NCBI GenBank assembly: GCA_008360975.2
Contig: CM039189.1
Coordinates: forward strand, 8,250,056 to 8,314,055
Direction of reading: 5' to 3'
DNA: 64,000 nt
DNA from: Lichenostomus cassidix
Lineage: Eukaryota; Chordata; Aves; Passeriformes; Meliphagidae
Shown here: one piece after another, positions 24,356-36,570 of the stretch
How the letters are laid out: the number at the start of each line of letters is the position of its first letter
Position numbering within the stretch: the stretch's first letter is position 1
Made by a program: the position numbers and the translations under genes
Notes under the pieces: model-generated
Told to the model about the DNA's origin: nothing
Seen by the model: only the letters and a program-made list of their open reading frames with translations
Databases searched by the model: none

Positions 24356-27300
24356 GGAGCATACAAAGAGTCTCCTTGTGCTGTTTCACAGCCAAGAGAA
24401 AGACGGGGGGAGAGGGAGAGACAGGGGAACACATGCAACAGAATTGGGAATTCCTTGGTCACACAAATCTAAAGTTTAAACCCCCTGACACAAACTTTGC
24501 TGGACACGTTGTGAATGTGAGATGGCCAGACCTGGAGTGGGAACAGTGGAGCAGAGAGGGTGAGGCTGACTGAGCTGCCACCTCCCAGGCTCCTGCCATG
24601 GATTCTCCTCCAAAATCAGCAAAATTCAGCTGGGGCTGGCAAGAGAAAAGTGGAGGGGAAGGCAAAGCCTCACCGGGGCTTGGGCAGCATTTCTCCTGAG
24701 TGAAACTTGGACCATCATCAGCAAACCGTGGTGAAAAGAAGCCACAGCACTGCTCCAGACATGCTGGAGCCCTGTGTTGGAGACAAGTGAATTTCATTTA
24801 TTCAAACACCAGCCCGCTGGGTAAGGGAACAGTGATCCTCAGCCTTCCCACCTTTGGGAGATGTTTAAATCTTAGCATGTGCTGGTGAGATGTCCCCATC
24901 AGCCAAACCCAGCTCCTCTGCCATGACTCTGGCAGGAAGCAGAATAAACTGGAAAAGCCTCATGTAATGATATCCTTGTAAAAACGCTGTAAGTAAAATA
25001 GAAATAAATCAAGACCAAGTGGTGATGGCTCTTCATTTTCCCTGCCAACAGGATTTCCAAGCATTAGGAGACGACTGTGGGGGTTTTTGGCAGGAAACAG
25101 AGAACCTCCAAACCCCTAAGGTTTTACACTTATGGGAGATTTACCCCAACCCAAGTCAAAATACAAAGAGTCATTGCACTTGCCAGCATGACAAGATCAT
25201 TTCAAAAGCAGGGATGAGGAGCAAGAAAAAAATAAAACCCAACTTAAATCCAGCAAAACTCCTGAATGACAACTTATTTCCATCCTGTGGCCATTTATAT
25301 ATGTCCCCTGCTCGCTCTTTATTTTGGGGGACATGGGATCATGCCTTGATACCCACAGCACTTGTAACAGAGCTGTGAGACTACAGATGTAACACCACGT
25401 TGGGCTGCAGGGTCTAGAGGATCCTCATCCTCTAAACCCCAGTGTGTGTGACCCTGTGCAGCTGTGCCAGAGTGAAAAAAGAAGTATCCTTGCTTTAATG
25501 GAGTGAGGGAATCAAGTTCTTCCATCTAAAATGGGAAATTATATCTTACTGAAAGAGATAATACCCATTAAAAAGAAACCTTAAAAATCCCTCTTGTCAC
25601 AAGCAGACTATTATATCAGATTTTTCTGGAAAATTAAGTGACTCAGAAGGTGTTTGACTTCATCAAAAGACATTCCAGGTGATAAATGTTATCATCTAAA
25701 GACTGTAGGTCATACACTTGCACATGTATTTGAACATGGGTACACAAATATATCCATATGTACTTTTTAAAGTAAACACCTTTGCTCATTTGATACCAAA
25801 TGGCTGATTGAGAAGTTTTGTTTGAACCAAAGGGATGATGAGCAAAAATCTGTTCTATTTTGCTTTTCCCTTTGCTTTGCCATAAGACAAGTCCTGTTCC
25901 TGCTGCTGGAAGGGAGAATGAGATGGGAGCAGGACCCTGGGTGGCCTGGCTGACACCAAAGTGACCACATGACAGGGTCTTGCTGGACCAGCCGCTTGCA
26001 GAGTGGCCAGAGGTAGTGGGATGGGTGGGAAGTGCATCCCAGGGTGGGTGGAAGGTGCTTGGAGAGATGGTTCTCTGGAGGAAAGGGTTTCCTCATCGTT
26101 CTTGATGGTGCCTGGCTGCTCCTCCCCACCTCTGCATGGGGGAATGTCCTTCTCCTTGGCTCACAGGAGGGCAGATAAAAGCCCAGGCTGATGTGGAGTG
26201 TAGATATTCAACTTTTTCTTGTACAGCTTAAGTCCGAGTTTTTATCCAAGCAGCCCTCACCTCCATGGATAGAGCAATGTCACTCATTCCCTCCGAATCC
26301 ATCCTCCCAAGCATCAGAGCACGTGGATATTTCAGCCTGAGATTGTTTCCTTATTGATTAAGTGCTCTATCAGCTGCAAGAGGAGCCACAAACCTGAAGG
26401 ATAACAAAGCCTTTGTGGATGGGTAGAAGAGGCAAAAGCCTCTCTCTCCTCTGCACCAGCCCAGTAGCATTTTCCTTTCCTTGTGGAGCAGCAGAGCACT
26501 GTGACTCAGGGATGAACCTCTTTAAACAAGCAGCATTTCCTCTCCAACATCTTTGCATCATATGACCTTCAAAACAAATCAGAAGGTAAAATAAACACAT
26601 AAAAGCAGCCAGGGTATCTGGCCTGACTGAACTCCATCAGGGCTGTGGAGCTGGAGGAATGCATTATCAGTTCTGAGCAATTTTTGATTTTTCCCCAGTG
26701 TGGGACTGCAGAAGTGGCCTTATTGAAAGGCCAGAATCTGCTTCTATTTCAACTAGTGACAGGTACATTTATATTAAGTTGATTCCCCCTTGAAATTATC
26801 CAAGTTTAAAGAATTATCTGTCTGCAAGGAGAAAAAAAAAAAAGAGAAAAGAAAACTGTGCAACAGCAGTGGCTGCTCAGGATGATGTTCTGGGTTTGGA
26901 AATTACCTATTTAAGTCAATAAATGGGTTAGGAGGCAGAGAAGGAAAGGAAGGTAGAGTTTGGGGTTCTTAATCATAGCTTCGCAGGCTTTAGCTGCTCT
27001 CCCACTGTTGAAAAATGTTTCAAAAAGCAAAATAAATGATCTTCTAGTTACTAAAGTATTGATTTTGCCTACATCCAGTAATGAAGAGCAAGTCACCTGT
27101 AGGTAAAACTCTTGTAAAATATATTTGATACTATAATAGTCTGGAGATAGAGTTACATGCAGCTGAGAGAGGCAGAGGGATGACAAATCATTTCTAATAA
27201 GGTGTTTACCTAACATATTTCATGTCATGTGTTACACAAAACTGAGCAGGGCTCATTTTCCTTTCCCCTCCTCTGTCACCCCCGTGGAGAAACCCACTGA

Positions 27301-30300
27301 GGTGGGGTGCACAGGAGATGGCATGGCCTAGGCATCCCCAAAACTGGGACCAGTGCCAGGAAATTGGGTTGAAACCCTTTCTCCAGCTGCTCAAACCACC
27401 CAGCACAAGGGCTGCAGCCACTGGTGCACAAGTGCTGGTGGTGGTCATGCTCCTGATCTGGGAGGAAAACTTCCTTTTCCCCAGTCCTCTCATGTCCTTG
27501 AAATTTCTGCTGCAGAAAACACAGCCAGCCTGGCTGTGTGCCTGGGAGATGGATTTCATCCCCCAGGAAACGTATCTGTCATTTTGCTCAGAGGTAGGGA
27601 CAAAATAAATGCAGTCATGCATTTGAGCATCCGTTACCGAAGGAGCGAACTTAGTGCTAAATGATGTAAATCTAGATAAATATCATCGCTTTTGAATAAA
27701 TTACTTGGGGTTTACACCAGCAAAAGAGAGCTGAACTGCATGCAGCCTCACTGCCAGGACAGGCAGAGCCTGCTCTGGTGTCCAAGAGATCAACATTTGG
27801 GCTCCTTTCTGAAAAGATGGTTAGGAAGATCCAGCTCTGGGTCTGATCTGCTGGTGAGGGACTAATGGTCCCAATGGCAAAGCACATTATACAACAATGG
27901 CAAACCACAAATACAGCAGGGGCTCAAGGGTGCAGAAAAATCAGGGTCAGAAACACCTTCATTGCCCAAAACATGTTACTCAACTTGTGCCCAAAAAGGT
28001 GGGTGCACCATGTTGTTCCCAGAGAAAGCAAGTCTTCTTATGGATTTACTTTGTGCTCTTAAAAACAAACAAAAAGTCCCCCCAGCTATCAACAGCTGCC
28101 CAAATTATGGGATGTAGCAAAGAGAAGCCAAGCAGAGACTGACTTGCTACTTAACCACCTTTGCCACTCATATGGGAAGAGTCTCAAGCTAGAAAATCCA
28201 GTCTGTCCATGCCAAAGCCATGGGGAGGGCCTGAATTTAAGCAACTTTCTGGAATTTCTGTTCTGCTTGGATAACATTCCCAGCACCCCAGGAGCTGGAG
28301 AACCTGGCTCCAGGGTCTGTAACATCCCTGTCACAGCCTTCCTCCACATTCACATTTCTCTCCACGAGTCCCATCAGGGTTTGAATGACAAACCAGTTGC
28401 CACGTGGAGAGCTCTTCGCCTCTCAAACAAGCAAGGAAAGGCTTTTCTGGCAAGGAAACATTTGTAAGAGGAGAGGCAGCATCCCACTGTGCATCCCATG
28501 AGTGGGGAGAATATTAAAATTCCAGGCAGACCTTAGCCATAAAGGATGGTTGTGAACTATGGGACTGACTGAAAAGCGGCATGTTTTCAGATGTTTCATT
28601 GCCTTTTGTCTGTAAAACACAGTAAAATATATATTTTTTTCAAAATCAGCAAAATATGAATGTGAACAGTCTGCAATGACATTAAGTTTTCATTTCTCCA
28701 GCCTCACTGGGGGGGAAGAACATTTTTCTCAGAAGACCTCAAAACCAAGGAGCTACCAGGTCTTTTTGGCCATGTGTTGACAATTGGTCCTCCCACCCAT
28801 GCAATGTCCCCCACATGACCTGGGTGCTGTCATCTGCAGAAGAGATGTTTCATACCCAAACTACAACAGCAAGGTCAACCCAGAACCACCCACATTTCTT
28901 CCCTGGTTGGATTTTATTTTCCAGGCTATTTATTTACTTGGAGGGTGCCCTCAATTTGCTGATGAAAACCCAAATCTTCTGTAAGGGGCACTTTTTAAAA
29001 ACCACCTCAACTCATTTACACAACCTTTTTTAAGCAAATAATGACATTTCATTTGCTATAGACTGATGGATAAAAATTGCATGAGGATAAGGAGTAGCTT
29101 GGGCACTGGATGGCCCCAGACCAGCATAAAGCCACAGATAAAGGGCTCTGAATCCAACCAAGGTGTTAACACAAAGGGAATTTTTGGCGCATCAAGCCAG
29201 AAAATAAAATAAATAACATTTTAAATTAAACAGGAACCCTCCTGACATATTATTGCAAGATTTCGACTTTGCTGGTTCTTTCTAAGCAGCCTGTGAGAAG
29301 ACAGGAGGTGAACCACCTGTGCCTTTGTGACAGAGCAGTCCAGAAGTGGAGTGTCCCCAAGGGAAGATGGACCCTGAAATCCATTTCCCCCAGGAGGGCA
29401 GGGACTGGGCTGAGGGAGATCTCTCCTCCCGACTCTGCCTCTGCTGGGCACATCATTCCTCTATTTATTTGCCTTTTCTCATCACCTTTCCTGCTTATCT
29501 CCTTTGCCCTGGATGCCCTCCTTCATCTGCAGCTCCTGGGCTGGAAAAAGCCCCCTGTTTGGCAGGAGCCTCTGAACACAGCTGGGATTCACTGAATAAA
29601 TAAATAAGTAGATCTGCCTGTCATAACTATACTTTAAATTCCCTGCACGGAAGAGACTTCCCCTTTACATTCTCTCAGCTAACACTTTTACCAGGAACCA
29701 CAGGCTGAAAAAATTGATCTTTTTGGCTGTTTTCACCTAATGCTCTTGGTAGATTTGATTCCTTACAGGTATTTTTTGAAAAATAGGCTAAACTAAGGAA
29801 TGGCTTATTACAGTTACAAACTGCAGTTGATAGCAAAAAAAAAAAAAAAAAATTCCTCAGCTGCATTTGAGAGAAGGTTGAGATCAATGAGGGAATATGA
29901 AGCATTTTTTACTCAAAACCATAAAACTAGTTATTATCACAATTAAGGAAGAGCGGAAATGGGAGGAGGAGCTGAGCTTGCTCTGTATTTTGTAATATTC
30001 AGCTCACATTCTCCTCGAGGAGCAAAATTATAAACTCACATGCCTCTGTAGTCAAGGTATAAACTTCAGGTCTAGACAGAAGTGTTCTCTAACTCTTGTC
30101 AGAGGAATGAAGGGCTGGATGAAGAATTGGAGGAGCTGTAAGAAAGCAAGCAGGAGGGAGAAGGTGTTGGGTTCCCTTTAAAGCAGGTACCTAAATCTGA
30201 GGATTTTTTTTTTTTAAACCCTCTTTAAGATGAAGGCTCTGCTAATAACATGTCCAGAAGATGGCTCCTGGCAAATTGCTTTGTTATTCTTGTCAAAAAA

Positions 30301-31199
30301 AAAAGTCCCTTGGAAGCAGTCAATTTTAAACCATATATCAAAATGATTAATTGCCCTTAAATGAGCAGATGTTGAAGTACCCTTGAATGGGGCTAACGCT
30401 TTTTGGATTGCAAACATAATGTATTCATGGACTTGGAAAAATATCATTAGGGCTATTAATTAGCTATAAGCACCAAAAGCTTTGGTGACTCCAAGGTGTT
30501 CACTTTCTTTTTTTTTTCCTTCTTCTTTTTAAGACTTAAGGGGGAACAACTGGTTTTGCTGGAATAAGGTTAGCAGGTATTTTTTTGAATGCAGTGGAGA
30601 AAACCTTGTCAAGGAGCTTAAATTGGAAAAACTGTAAGAAATACTGGCTGACTTCTAAATATGGGCAGGAAACAGCCCCAACAGCCAGGACTTAAGGACG
30701 GAGCACTAGTGGGGCAAAGAAAAAGAAAGAAGGGAATAAAAGAAAGAAACCTGACATTGCAGGAGGCTGCTTAGAATATAATTCTGCCATCAGCCAAAGG
30801 AAAATGTGCTAAACCGCAAACATTGCATGAAGGTTTGAGTTGATCTGGGGGGGAAAGGTGCTTTGTGTCCTCTTAATTTGGGGAGAAAGAAACTTTTATT
30901 GCATACTTGACCCCAGAGGGAAAAAAAATATAAATTCCTCTTCCCACTAATCTCACTTTTCTCCAAACCTCCAAGAGCAAAAGGAGAAATGTAGCAAGCT
31001 GTGGCTTGAGACTTTTTAGTAACAGAAAATCCTTAACTGTGAGCCAACTGTGAGCCTGTTTTGGTCTCTTTTCAAATAGTGCATCAAATATATTTTCAAT
31101 GAATTCATGGAGAAAAAAAAAAAAAAAGGAGGCAGAGAAGAGAAAAAAAACTTTTTAAATCTGTTTAAGTTTATAAACAAGATTAAAGAAACAATGTCA
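24356..31199. other. Intergenic DNA, no gene seen
   Basis: This is non-coding DNA with scattered homopolymer tracts (A-run at 26827, A18 near 29836, T-run near 30206, A-run near 31112). The part after about 29.9 kb becomes AT-rich with many A/T tracts and may include conserved pieces leading to the promoter island. No repeat family is clearly recognised. Confidence 0.4.
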
Positions 31200-31440
31200 A
31201 GGGTCTTATGGAAATGGTGATAGTGCCCCTTTAAATAAGAGCAAGTGGAGATTTTCTATATCACTGTGCAGTTTAAATCTTTCTTGATGGACCGGACACT
31301 AGTCCTCCTTAAATCCTTCAGAAAGCTGCTTTAAGGAAAAAGGCTGCGAGGAATTTCTTCTCGCTTTAATTGCTTAAGAAACGGTTCCCACAATGAGCTG
31401 TGGCCTAGATTTGCCTCTCATTTAAGTTCTGATTTTTAAA
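31200..31440. promoter_or_regulatory. Candidate conserved non-coding element upstream of the CpG island
   Basis: An ordered block with two TTTAAAT-type motifs (CCCCTTTAAATAAGAGC near 31226, GCAGTTTAAATC near 31267), CTTTAATTGCTTAAG near 31363 and CTCATTTAAG near 31417 lies 1.3 kb upstream of the island. A few CpGs (ACCGGAC, GCTGCGAGG) are retained. The region looks constrained; function is inferred. Confidence 0.3.
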
Positions 31441-31883
31441 AGTTCACAAGTTAATCCCCTTTCGGTCTCACACGAATGCGGTTGGCGTCGGGGACAAAGT
31501 ACTGGACAATGTCTGGAACATTTCAAACCCCCAAAAGATGCCCCATACCAAAATAAAAAAAAAAATAAAAGAAAAAAAAACCGAGAGGTGTGGGGGGGTG
31601 AAAAACCCCAAAACAATCCAAAACAAAACCAAGCAGCAAAGTGGCCTTGATTTAGTTAAGTAGCTATTTTAAGACCTTGTTGCCATTATAATTTGAGGCA
31701 AGTAGAAATGTCTTGCACTGTATTTGCTGTAGATCTGGGGTAAGGAGGTTTGTCAGTGTTTCTGAGTTTTCTTCCTTGTTCAGCTTCCAAAGATGGAGCT
31801 TTATTTCTCTATATTCTACCTAAAATTAAATTTTCACTTCTGTAACACAGTTTACTGTCCTGGCGAGAGATATTATAAAATTC

Positions 31884-31960
31884 ACCAAAAAAACCCAAAA
31901 AAACCCCACCAAACAAACAAACAACAAAAAAAAAACCAAAACAAAAAAACCCAAACACAA
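31884..31960. repeat. A/C-rich low-complexity tract
   Basis: A run made almost only of A and C (AAAACCC and CAAA units) is read directly. It has no coding value. Confidence 0.85.
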
Positions 31961-32636
31961 AGCGAGAGAGAGAAGGAGGGAGTTAATGCATTAGCTGTTT
32001 AAAACATAACCAGCTTGGCTTTGGTTTTAGTTGTTCTGGGGGAAACAGCCACGATTTCTGTGCAAATGCAAACACATAATGCTGTGTGGATGGGGATGAG
32101 GGGTGTGTGTTCAATACTCAAGATAGGGAAATTACATGTATTTCTAAATAAAATGAGAAGACCACAATTTTCTTCTACCATTATTCCCTGAGCGTTCCAC
32201 CGTTTGTTTTGTTGTTTGGTTAGGGGTTTTTTGTTTTGTTTGGTTTTTTCCCCACAAAAAAAAAAAAAGCAGTTTTCAAGTTAAAAGTAGCAGCTGTCCT
32301 TCCCGTCATGCAGGTGAGGTGCTTAAAGTCTACGTGGAAACCTGAAATTCACGGTTTACTCAGGAAAGACATTAAAAATGGTCTTTGAAGGGGATTTTTT
32401 TTGTACATGTATAGACCCAGACAGTTTGCCAAAAATATTACCGTTAATATCACGGAAACTTAAAATATCCTTTCTACGTGGCGAACTAATAAATTCCTCC
32501 CACCCTGTCTCAAAGTCCGGGATCAAGTCTGGGTGGAAGATTTATTTATTTTCATATTTCATTTTGTTCTGTGAGGCAAAAGTTACAGCGCAAAAATTGC
32601 CCGATTTCTACCCTCTTCTCCCCCGTTGTTTTTTAC

Positions 32637-32668
32637 TATTATTATTATTATTATTATTATTGTTATTC
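32637..32668. repeat. (ATT)n microsatellite
   Basis: About ten tandem ATT units, interrupted once by TGTT, are read directly just upstream of the CpG-rich island. Confidence 0.95.
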
Positions 32669-35029
32669 ATTTTGGCAGGGGTAAAAAGAACCATTTCTCG
32701 CCCAGCCGAGCCGAGGTTTCGTGTCGGATCCGGTGCCAAACACAAGTTTGAGGAGCCCCGGGGTGGATGGGGAGGCTGTTGGGGGGAGCGGGGGGCTCCT
32801 GGCGATGTCCCCCCTCTGCCACCAGCCTCTTCCCGGGGCTGCCTTCCCTCTTCCTGCGCATCCCGCATCCCTCCCTCGCTTCCCCGCGTTTTGGAGGAGA
32901 AACCCCTGTGATCTGGACGCGACCGGTGCCGATTCCCTGATGCTTTGCCCCCATCGATACCTCGGGGCGGGGGGGAGATGTGATAAATCAGTTCTGCAGA
33001 CAAACTGGGGTCACTTTTGCGAGCTGCGCTAAATGCGCTGTTTACTCGTTTCTGCGGAGAAGAGGTGAATTAGACGCAATAATTTATTGATGGGGGCCGG
33101 TTAAACGGCAGAAATCCCGTCGCTGGAGAGCTCGGGAAGGTATTCTGAAGACAGAGGGGAAACTCTTATTATTTCTTCGAGGGGTAGGGGGGAATTAAAA
33201 CAGGCTTTTTCTTCCAAGTAATTTGCAAAATTTGCCGTGCTCTCAGCGAGCAGAGAGTCGAGACAATGGTGACACCGCGGTCGGAGGGGTTGGCAATTCG
33301 TGCCTGGCTGCAAGCGACAATTCAGAAACAACTGAGAAGAGGCGCAGCCCCCTCCCCGGACAGGCACAGCCCCCCCGGCACACGGGGAACCCCTTCGCGC
33401 TGCACGGAGCGCCGCAGCCCCGCCAAGTTTGCCGGCTTTGGAGGAGGTTTTTGCCCCCCGGGGTTGATGTTTGTGCCCCAGATGCCGAGAGCTACAGGTC
33501 GGCGGGGCTGCTCGCCAGCAGGTTTTGAGGGGCGAGGAGGAGCTTCCACGGGGGTCGCTGAATTTTGGGAAGCGTCGCCTGCCGGCTCCCCGCCGTGCCC
33601 TGCTGCGAGTCGTTGCGATTAGCGCAGGAGGGAGGGAAGGAGCTGGTGGCAAACTCGGGAGCGGTGGCAGTGGTGGTGTCCTTTGCGGAGTCACCTCAAA
33701 AAAAGCAAGAAGGGCCACTCCGCCTTGGTTTTGCGGGGTGGTGCCCAGGCCAGCCCGGGTTCGGGTCCCCGAAAAACGTCCCCGAAAGCGATCACGGCGA
33801 TCTATGCGCCGAGTTTCGCCCAATCGGTTTCCTGACCAAAAGCGGGTGGTTGGTTTAGAGGGTGCGGGAGAAAGGCACAGGGCGAGGGGCTCTCCTCGCT
33901 CCTGGGGCCAGCGGGACTTCGGCGGAGAGAGGGCAGCAATAGGTTGGAATAGATTTCAATAGGTTCACCCCCTCCCTCTTTCCCGAGACGATCACTTGGT
34001 ACCCCATAACCTCTGGTTAAAGAAGAAAAGAATAAATATATACAATAAAAATAAATACAAGAAAGTGGCACTTGGAGCCTTCTGGTGTCCCGAGCCAGAC
34101 CAATCCCTTCTTTTTTTTTTTTTTTTTTTGGTCAGAATTTGTACAAAATATCAAGCTCAAATTAAAAGGTCCTCTCCCCCCCCCTCTTATTCTTTCTTGT
34201 TCCCTTAATTCCTGTCTAAACGGTTTTGCTCTGGGAGAAGAAATCTTTTCTATAGGAGGGAGAGAGGAAAAAAAAACCTTCAAGAAGAGAAGGGTATTAT
34301 TGTTTTAATCCTCTTACCCGCAGTCATTTTAAAACAGGGTGTTTTGGAGCCTGAAATGGCGTCTCGTCTCCCAATCCCATCCTAAATCCTCCTGGGCTGG
34401 GAGAGAATCTAAAGGCAAGGAACTGGCATCTATTAGCAATCTCTCTAAAGGCTTTAAACTGCTCTTTCTGCTGCGAAGGCATGGCAAAGCTGAAAAGCAA
34501 ACACAACCACCGCTCCAGTTAGTGAGCTCCGCCAGATAACCAGCCCGGCCGCTGGACGGGAAGGTACCTGCGAAAATCCCGCAGAGAGAGGAAAAGGGAA
34601 AGAAAAGGAAATGCGGGGAAAGGAAAAGCTGGTTTTCCACGTTTTACATACCGAAAAGTATTTCTGGGGAAAGTGTGAAAAAAAAAATCACGAGCGGGGA
34701 GATGCGTTAAGTGCTCGTTCCTTCCCCGTCGAAGCTCCGCGGGGTCCCCCCTGCCCGCTGTCCCTCCCTCTGCCTTCCCCGGCTCCCCTGTCCCTGCAGG
34801 GTCGCCCGTGCGCTCCCGGCTGCCGCAGTGGAGCTTCCCCGACGGGGCGGGAGGCGAATCCGTCGCCCACCGCTCCTCCGAGCTCCTTCCACGGCTCCTA
34901 TTTTATCTCTCCGTGTAGTGACCGTGTCCGTTCCCCCATCCCCCCCTTTTAAAGAGTAGTCGAGGGGTGCAGCAGGCTAAGCTGGGACAACGAGACGGCC
35001 AGGAGGAGGGTGGGGGGGCCGCGGTCGCT

Positions 35030-35290
35030 CTGTAATTAAGGTTGGGAGATTATCCCCCACCAGCATCACCACCCAGGGGCCGTCGGGGGAAAGGGAAACT
35101 TCAGGGTCTGATCCAGCGTGGTGCTAAGCGGGGGGCGCGGAGAGAGGCACGGCTTCCCTTGCCTGTGCCTTACGGACCCCATCGCCCCCCCGGTCCTGGC
35201 TCTAGCCCTCCTCCCTTCACCGGCATCCCGTCCGCTTCCAGGGATTTAATTAGGCGTTTACACCTCGGCTTGGAGTAAATGACTAGTAAG
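35030..35290. promoter_or_regulatory. Candidate promoter-proximal homeodomain sites
   Basis: Just upstream of the putative first exon, AT-rich islets break the GC-rich sequence: TGTAATTAAGG near 35031, GGAGATTATCCCCC near 35045 and GGGATTTAATTAGGCG near 35240. These TAATTA and GATTA cores are plausible sites for homeodomain regulators, including self-regulation by a K50 factor. Inference from motif and position. Confidence 0.3.
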
Positions 35291-35409
35291 AAGTGTTGGG
35301 GGGGGTGGGGGGTGTATCAGCAGCCCCGTTTTGATTGACAGGGTGGAGGACCATTGAAAATCTTGCAGGGTAGCTCCCGGGTCGCTATGAAGCTCCTTTT
35401 AAAAATCCT

Positions 35410-35569
35410 TCTCCAATGCTGACTCCCGGTAGATGGCAGCTCCGCCGGGCGCGCAGGCAGCGCGCAGGCAGCGCGGGCGGATGGAGTAGGGCGGGCCGGG
35501 GCGCAGCGCCGCGCTCCCACGCGTGTCCCCGCTCCCACGGCGGGCCGAGAGGCTGCCCCACCGCCCCAG
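35410..35569 (+). other. DMBX1: Putative non-coding first exon (5' UTR) of DMBX1
   Basis: The 3' edge is a near-perfect splice donor: CCCCAG|GTAAGA with GT at 35570-35571. It sits in the centre of the CpG island, upstream on the same strand as the coding exons. The first coding exon starts with an acceptor only 12 bases before the ATG, so an upstream non-coding exon must exist, and this is the best candidate. The 5' edge is a guess based on a TTTTAAAAA sequence at 35397-35405 that could act as a weak TATA element. Splicing to 49169 would create a 13.6-kb first intron. Other first exons inside the island remain possible. Confidence 0.45.
35433..35489 (+). promoter_or_regulatory. Possible upstream ORF in the putative 5' UTR (18 codons)
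   Basis: An ATG at 35433 opens a frame of 18 codons rich in Ala, Arg and Gln that ends at TAG 35487-35489, with a second in-frame ATG just before the stop (35481). If exon 1 is transcribed as proposed, this uORF would precede the main start and could dampen translation. A shorter ATG frame at 35387-35422 would count only if transcription starts further upstream. The protein product itself looks unremarkable. Confidence 0.3.
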
Positions 35570-35777
35570 GTAAGAACCCCCCGGGCAGCGCGGGTCCGGC
35601 GGGCTGGGGATGCCGACGGGGAAAGGAGAGGACTTTGGGGACTGTTTGCGAGGATGGGGGAATCTCTCCGTGGGAGAATGCGCGGCCGGCGGAGGGACCG
35701 CTGGCAGGGATGCGCGCACCGCCGAGGAGGAGAAGCCCAGCCCGGGCTCCAGCGCAAATCCTGTCTCCTCTTGTCCC

Positions 35778-35871
35778 TTTTTTTTTTTTTTTTCTTTTCC
35801 TTTATTTTGTTTTTTTTCTTTCTTTGGTTTGTTTATGTGGCGTCTACCACGCTTCAAAAAAAAAAAAAAAA
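35778..35871. repeat. T16 ... A16 paired homopolymer tracts
   Basis: A run of 16 T (35778-35793) and a run of 16 A (35856-35871) are separated by 62 bases, most of them also T-rich at first. In RNA these could base-pair into a long-loop hairpin. They lie about 210 bp after the putative exon-1 donor. Confidence 0.7.
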
Positions 35872-36459
35872 TCCAAGTCACCGCGAAAACAAAAAATTAA
35901 TGCAAACCCCCACTACCAGATCGGGGCCTCGTTCCCTATTGACTCCAACTCCCAGCCCGCTCCGGTGAGGGTTTAGGCAGCTGGCGGGGATGCGAGGGTT
36001 GTAACGGGGCTCGGCGAATGGTGAGGGACGCGCATCCCTGAGCCGCGCTCCGCGGGAGGGGAGGGCAACTTTCCCCTTATTTACATAATGATGTTTTAGT
36101 AAGCTCCGCAGCCTGGAGAGAACTGCCGAGGGCAGAAACCCTCCCAGAGCGGGGCCGGGAGCCGGGGACCCCTGCGATGGCCCCGCTGGGGGTGGCTCCG
36201 GGCTTGTTTTTTCTTTCTGGTGCGGCTGGAAGTTGAGCGCGGAAGGGGCGGCAAGGGACGGCACGATGCCGGCAGCGCTAGGAAGCCTTTCTAGGCTAAA
36301 TCACAGCCCCACATCACCTCGTTGAGAGGTTAGACAGCAAAAGGGACAGGGATCCTTCTGTGAGGAGATGGCAGGCCGGTCTTTGCCCCCGCTCCGAGCT
36401 CTCCCTCTTTAAGGGCTGTATAAATCCTGGACCTGCGCTGTCAGCCCTTCTTGATAAAT

Positions 36460-36570
36460 TAAGGGCTTCGCAGTCGAAACCTATTTACACCTCCATTATA
36501 GGGCTAACCAAATGGGGATCCGCATGCATATTTTTACCGCAAGAGATCTCATACATCTCCGCCACAGTCG
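36460..36570. promoter_or_regulatory. Candidate conserved block inside the CpG island
   Basis: An AT-richer segment interrupts the island with ordered motifs: CCTATTTACACC near 36480, CTCCATTATAGGGC near 36491, CCGCATGCATATTTTTACCG near 36520 and AGATCTCATACATC near 36543. Such islets in islands are often regulatory. Inference. Confidence 0.3.

Noticed and set aside
32378..32911. 177-codon plus-strand open frame near the microsatellite
   Set aside because: Runs through the (ATT)n repeat and poly-Leu coding of it; no family likeness.
33101..33823. 240-codon open frame on the minus strand in the CpG island
   Set aside because: Composition-driven: GC-rich DNA with few stops, Arg/Ala/Pro/Ser-rich translation, no domain and overlapping open frames on the other strand.
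35397..35405. TTTTAAAAA as a TATA box
   Set aside because: Weak match, and CpG-island promoters often lack TATA; kept only as a hint for the exon-1 start.
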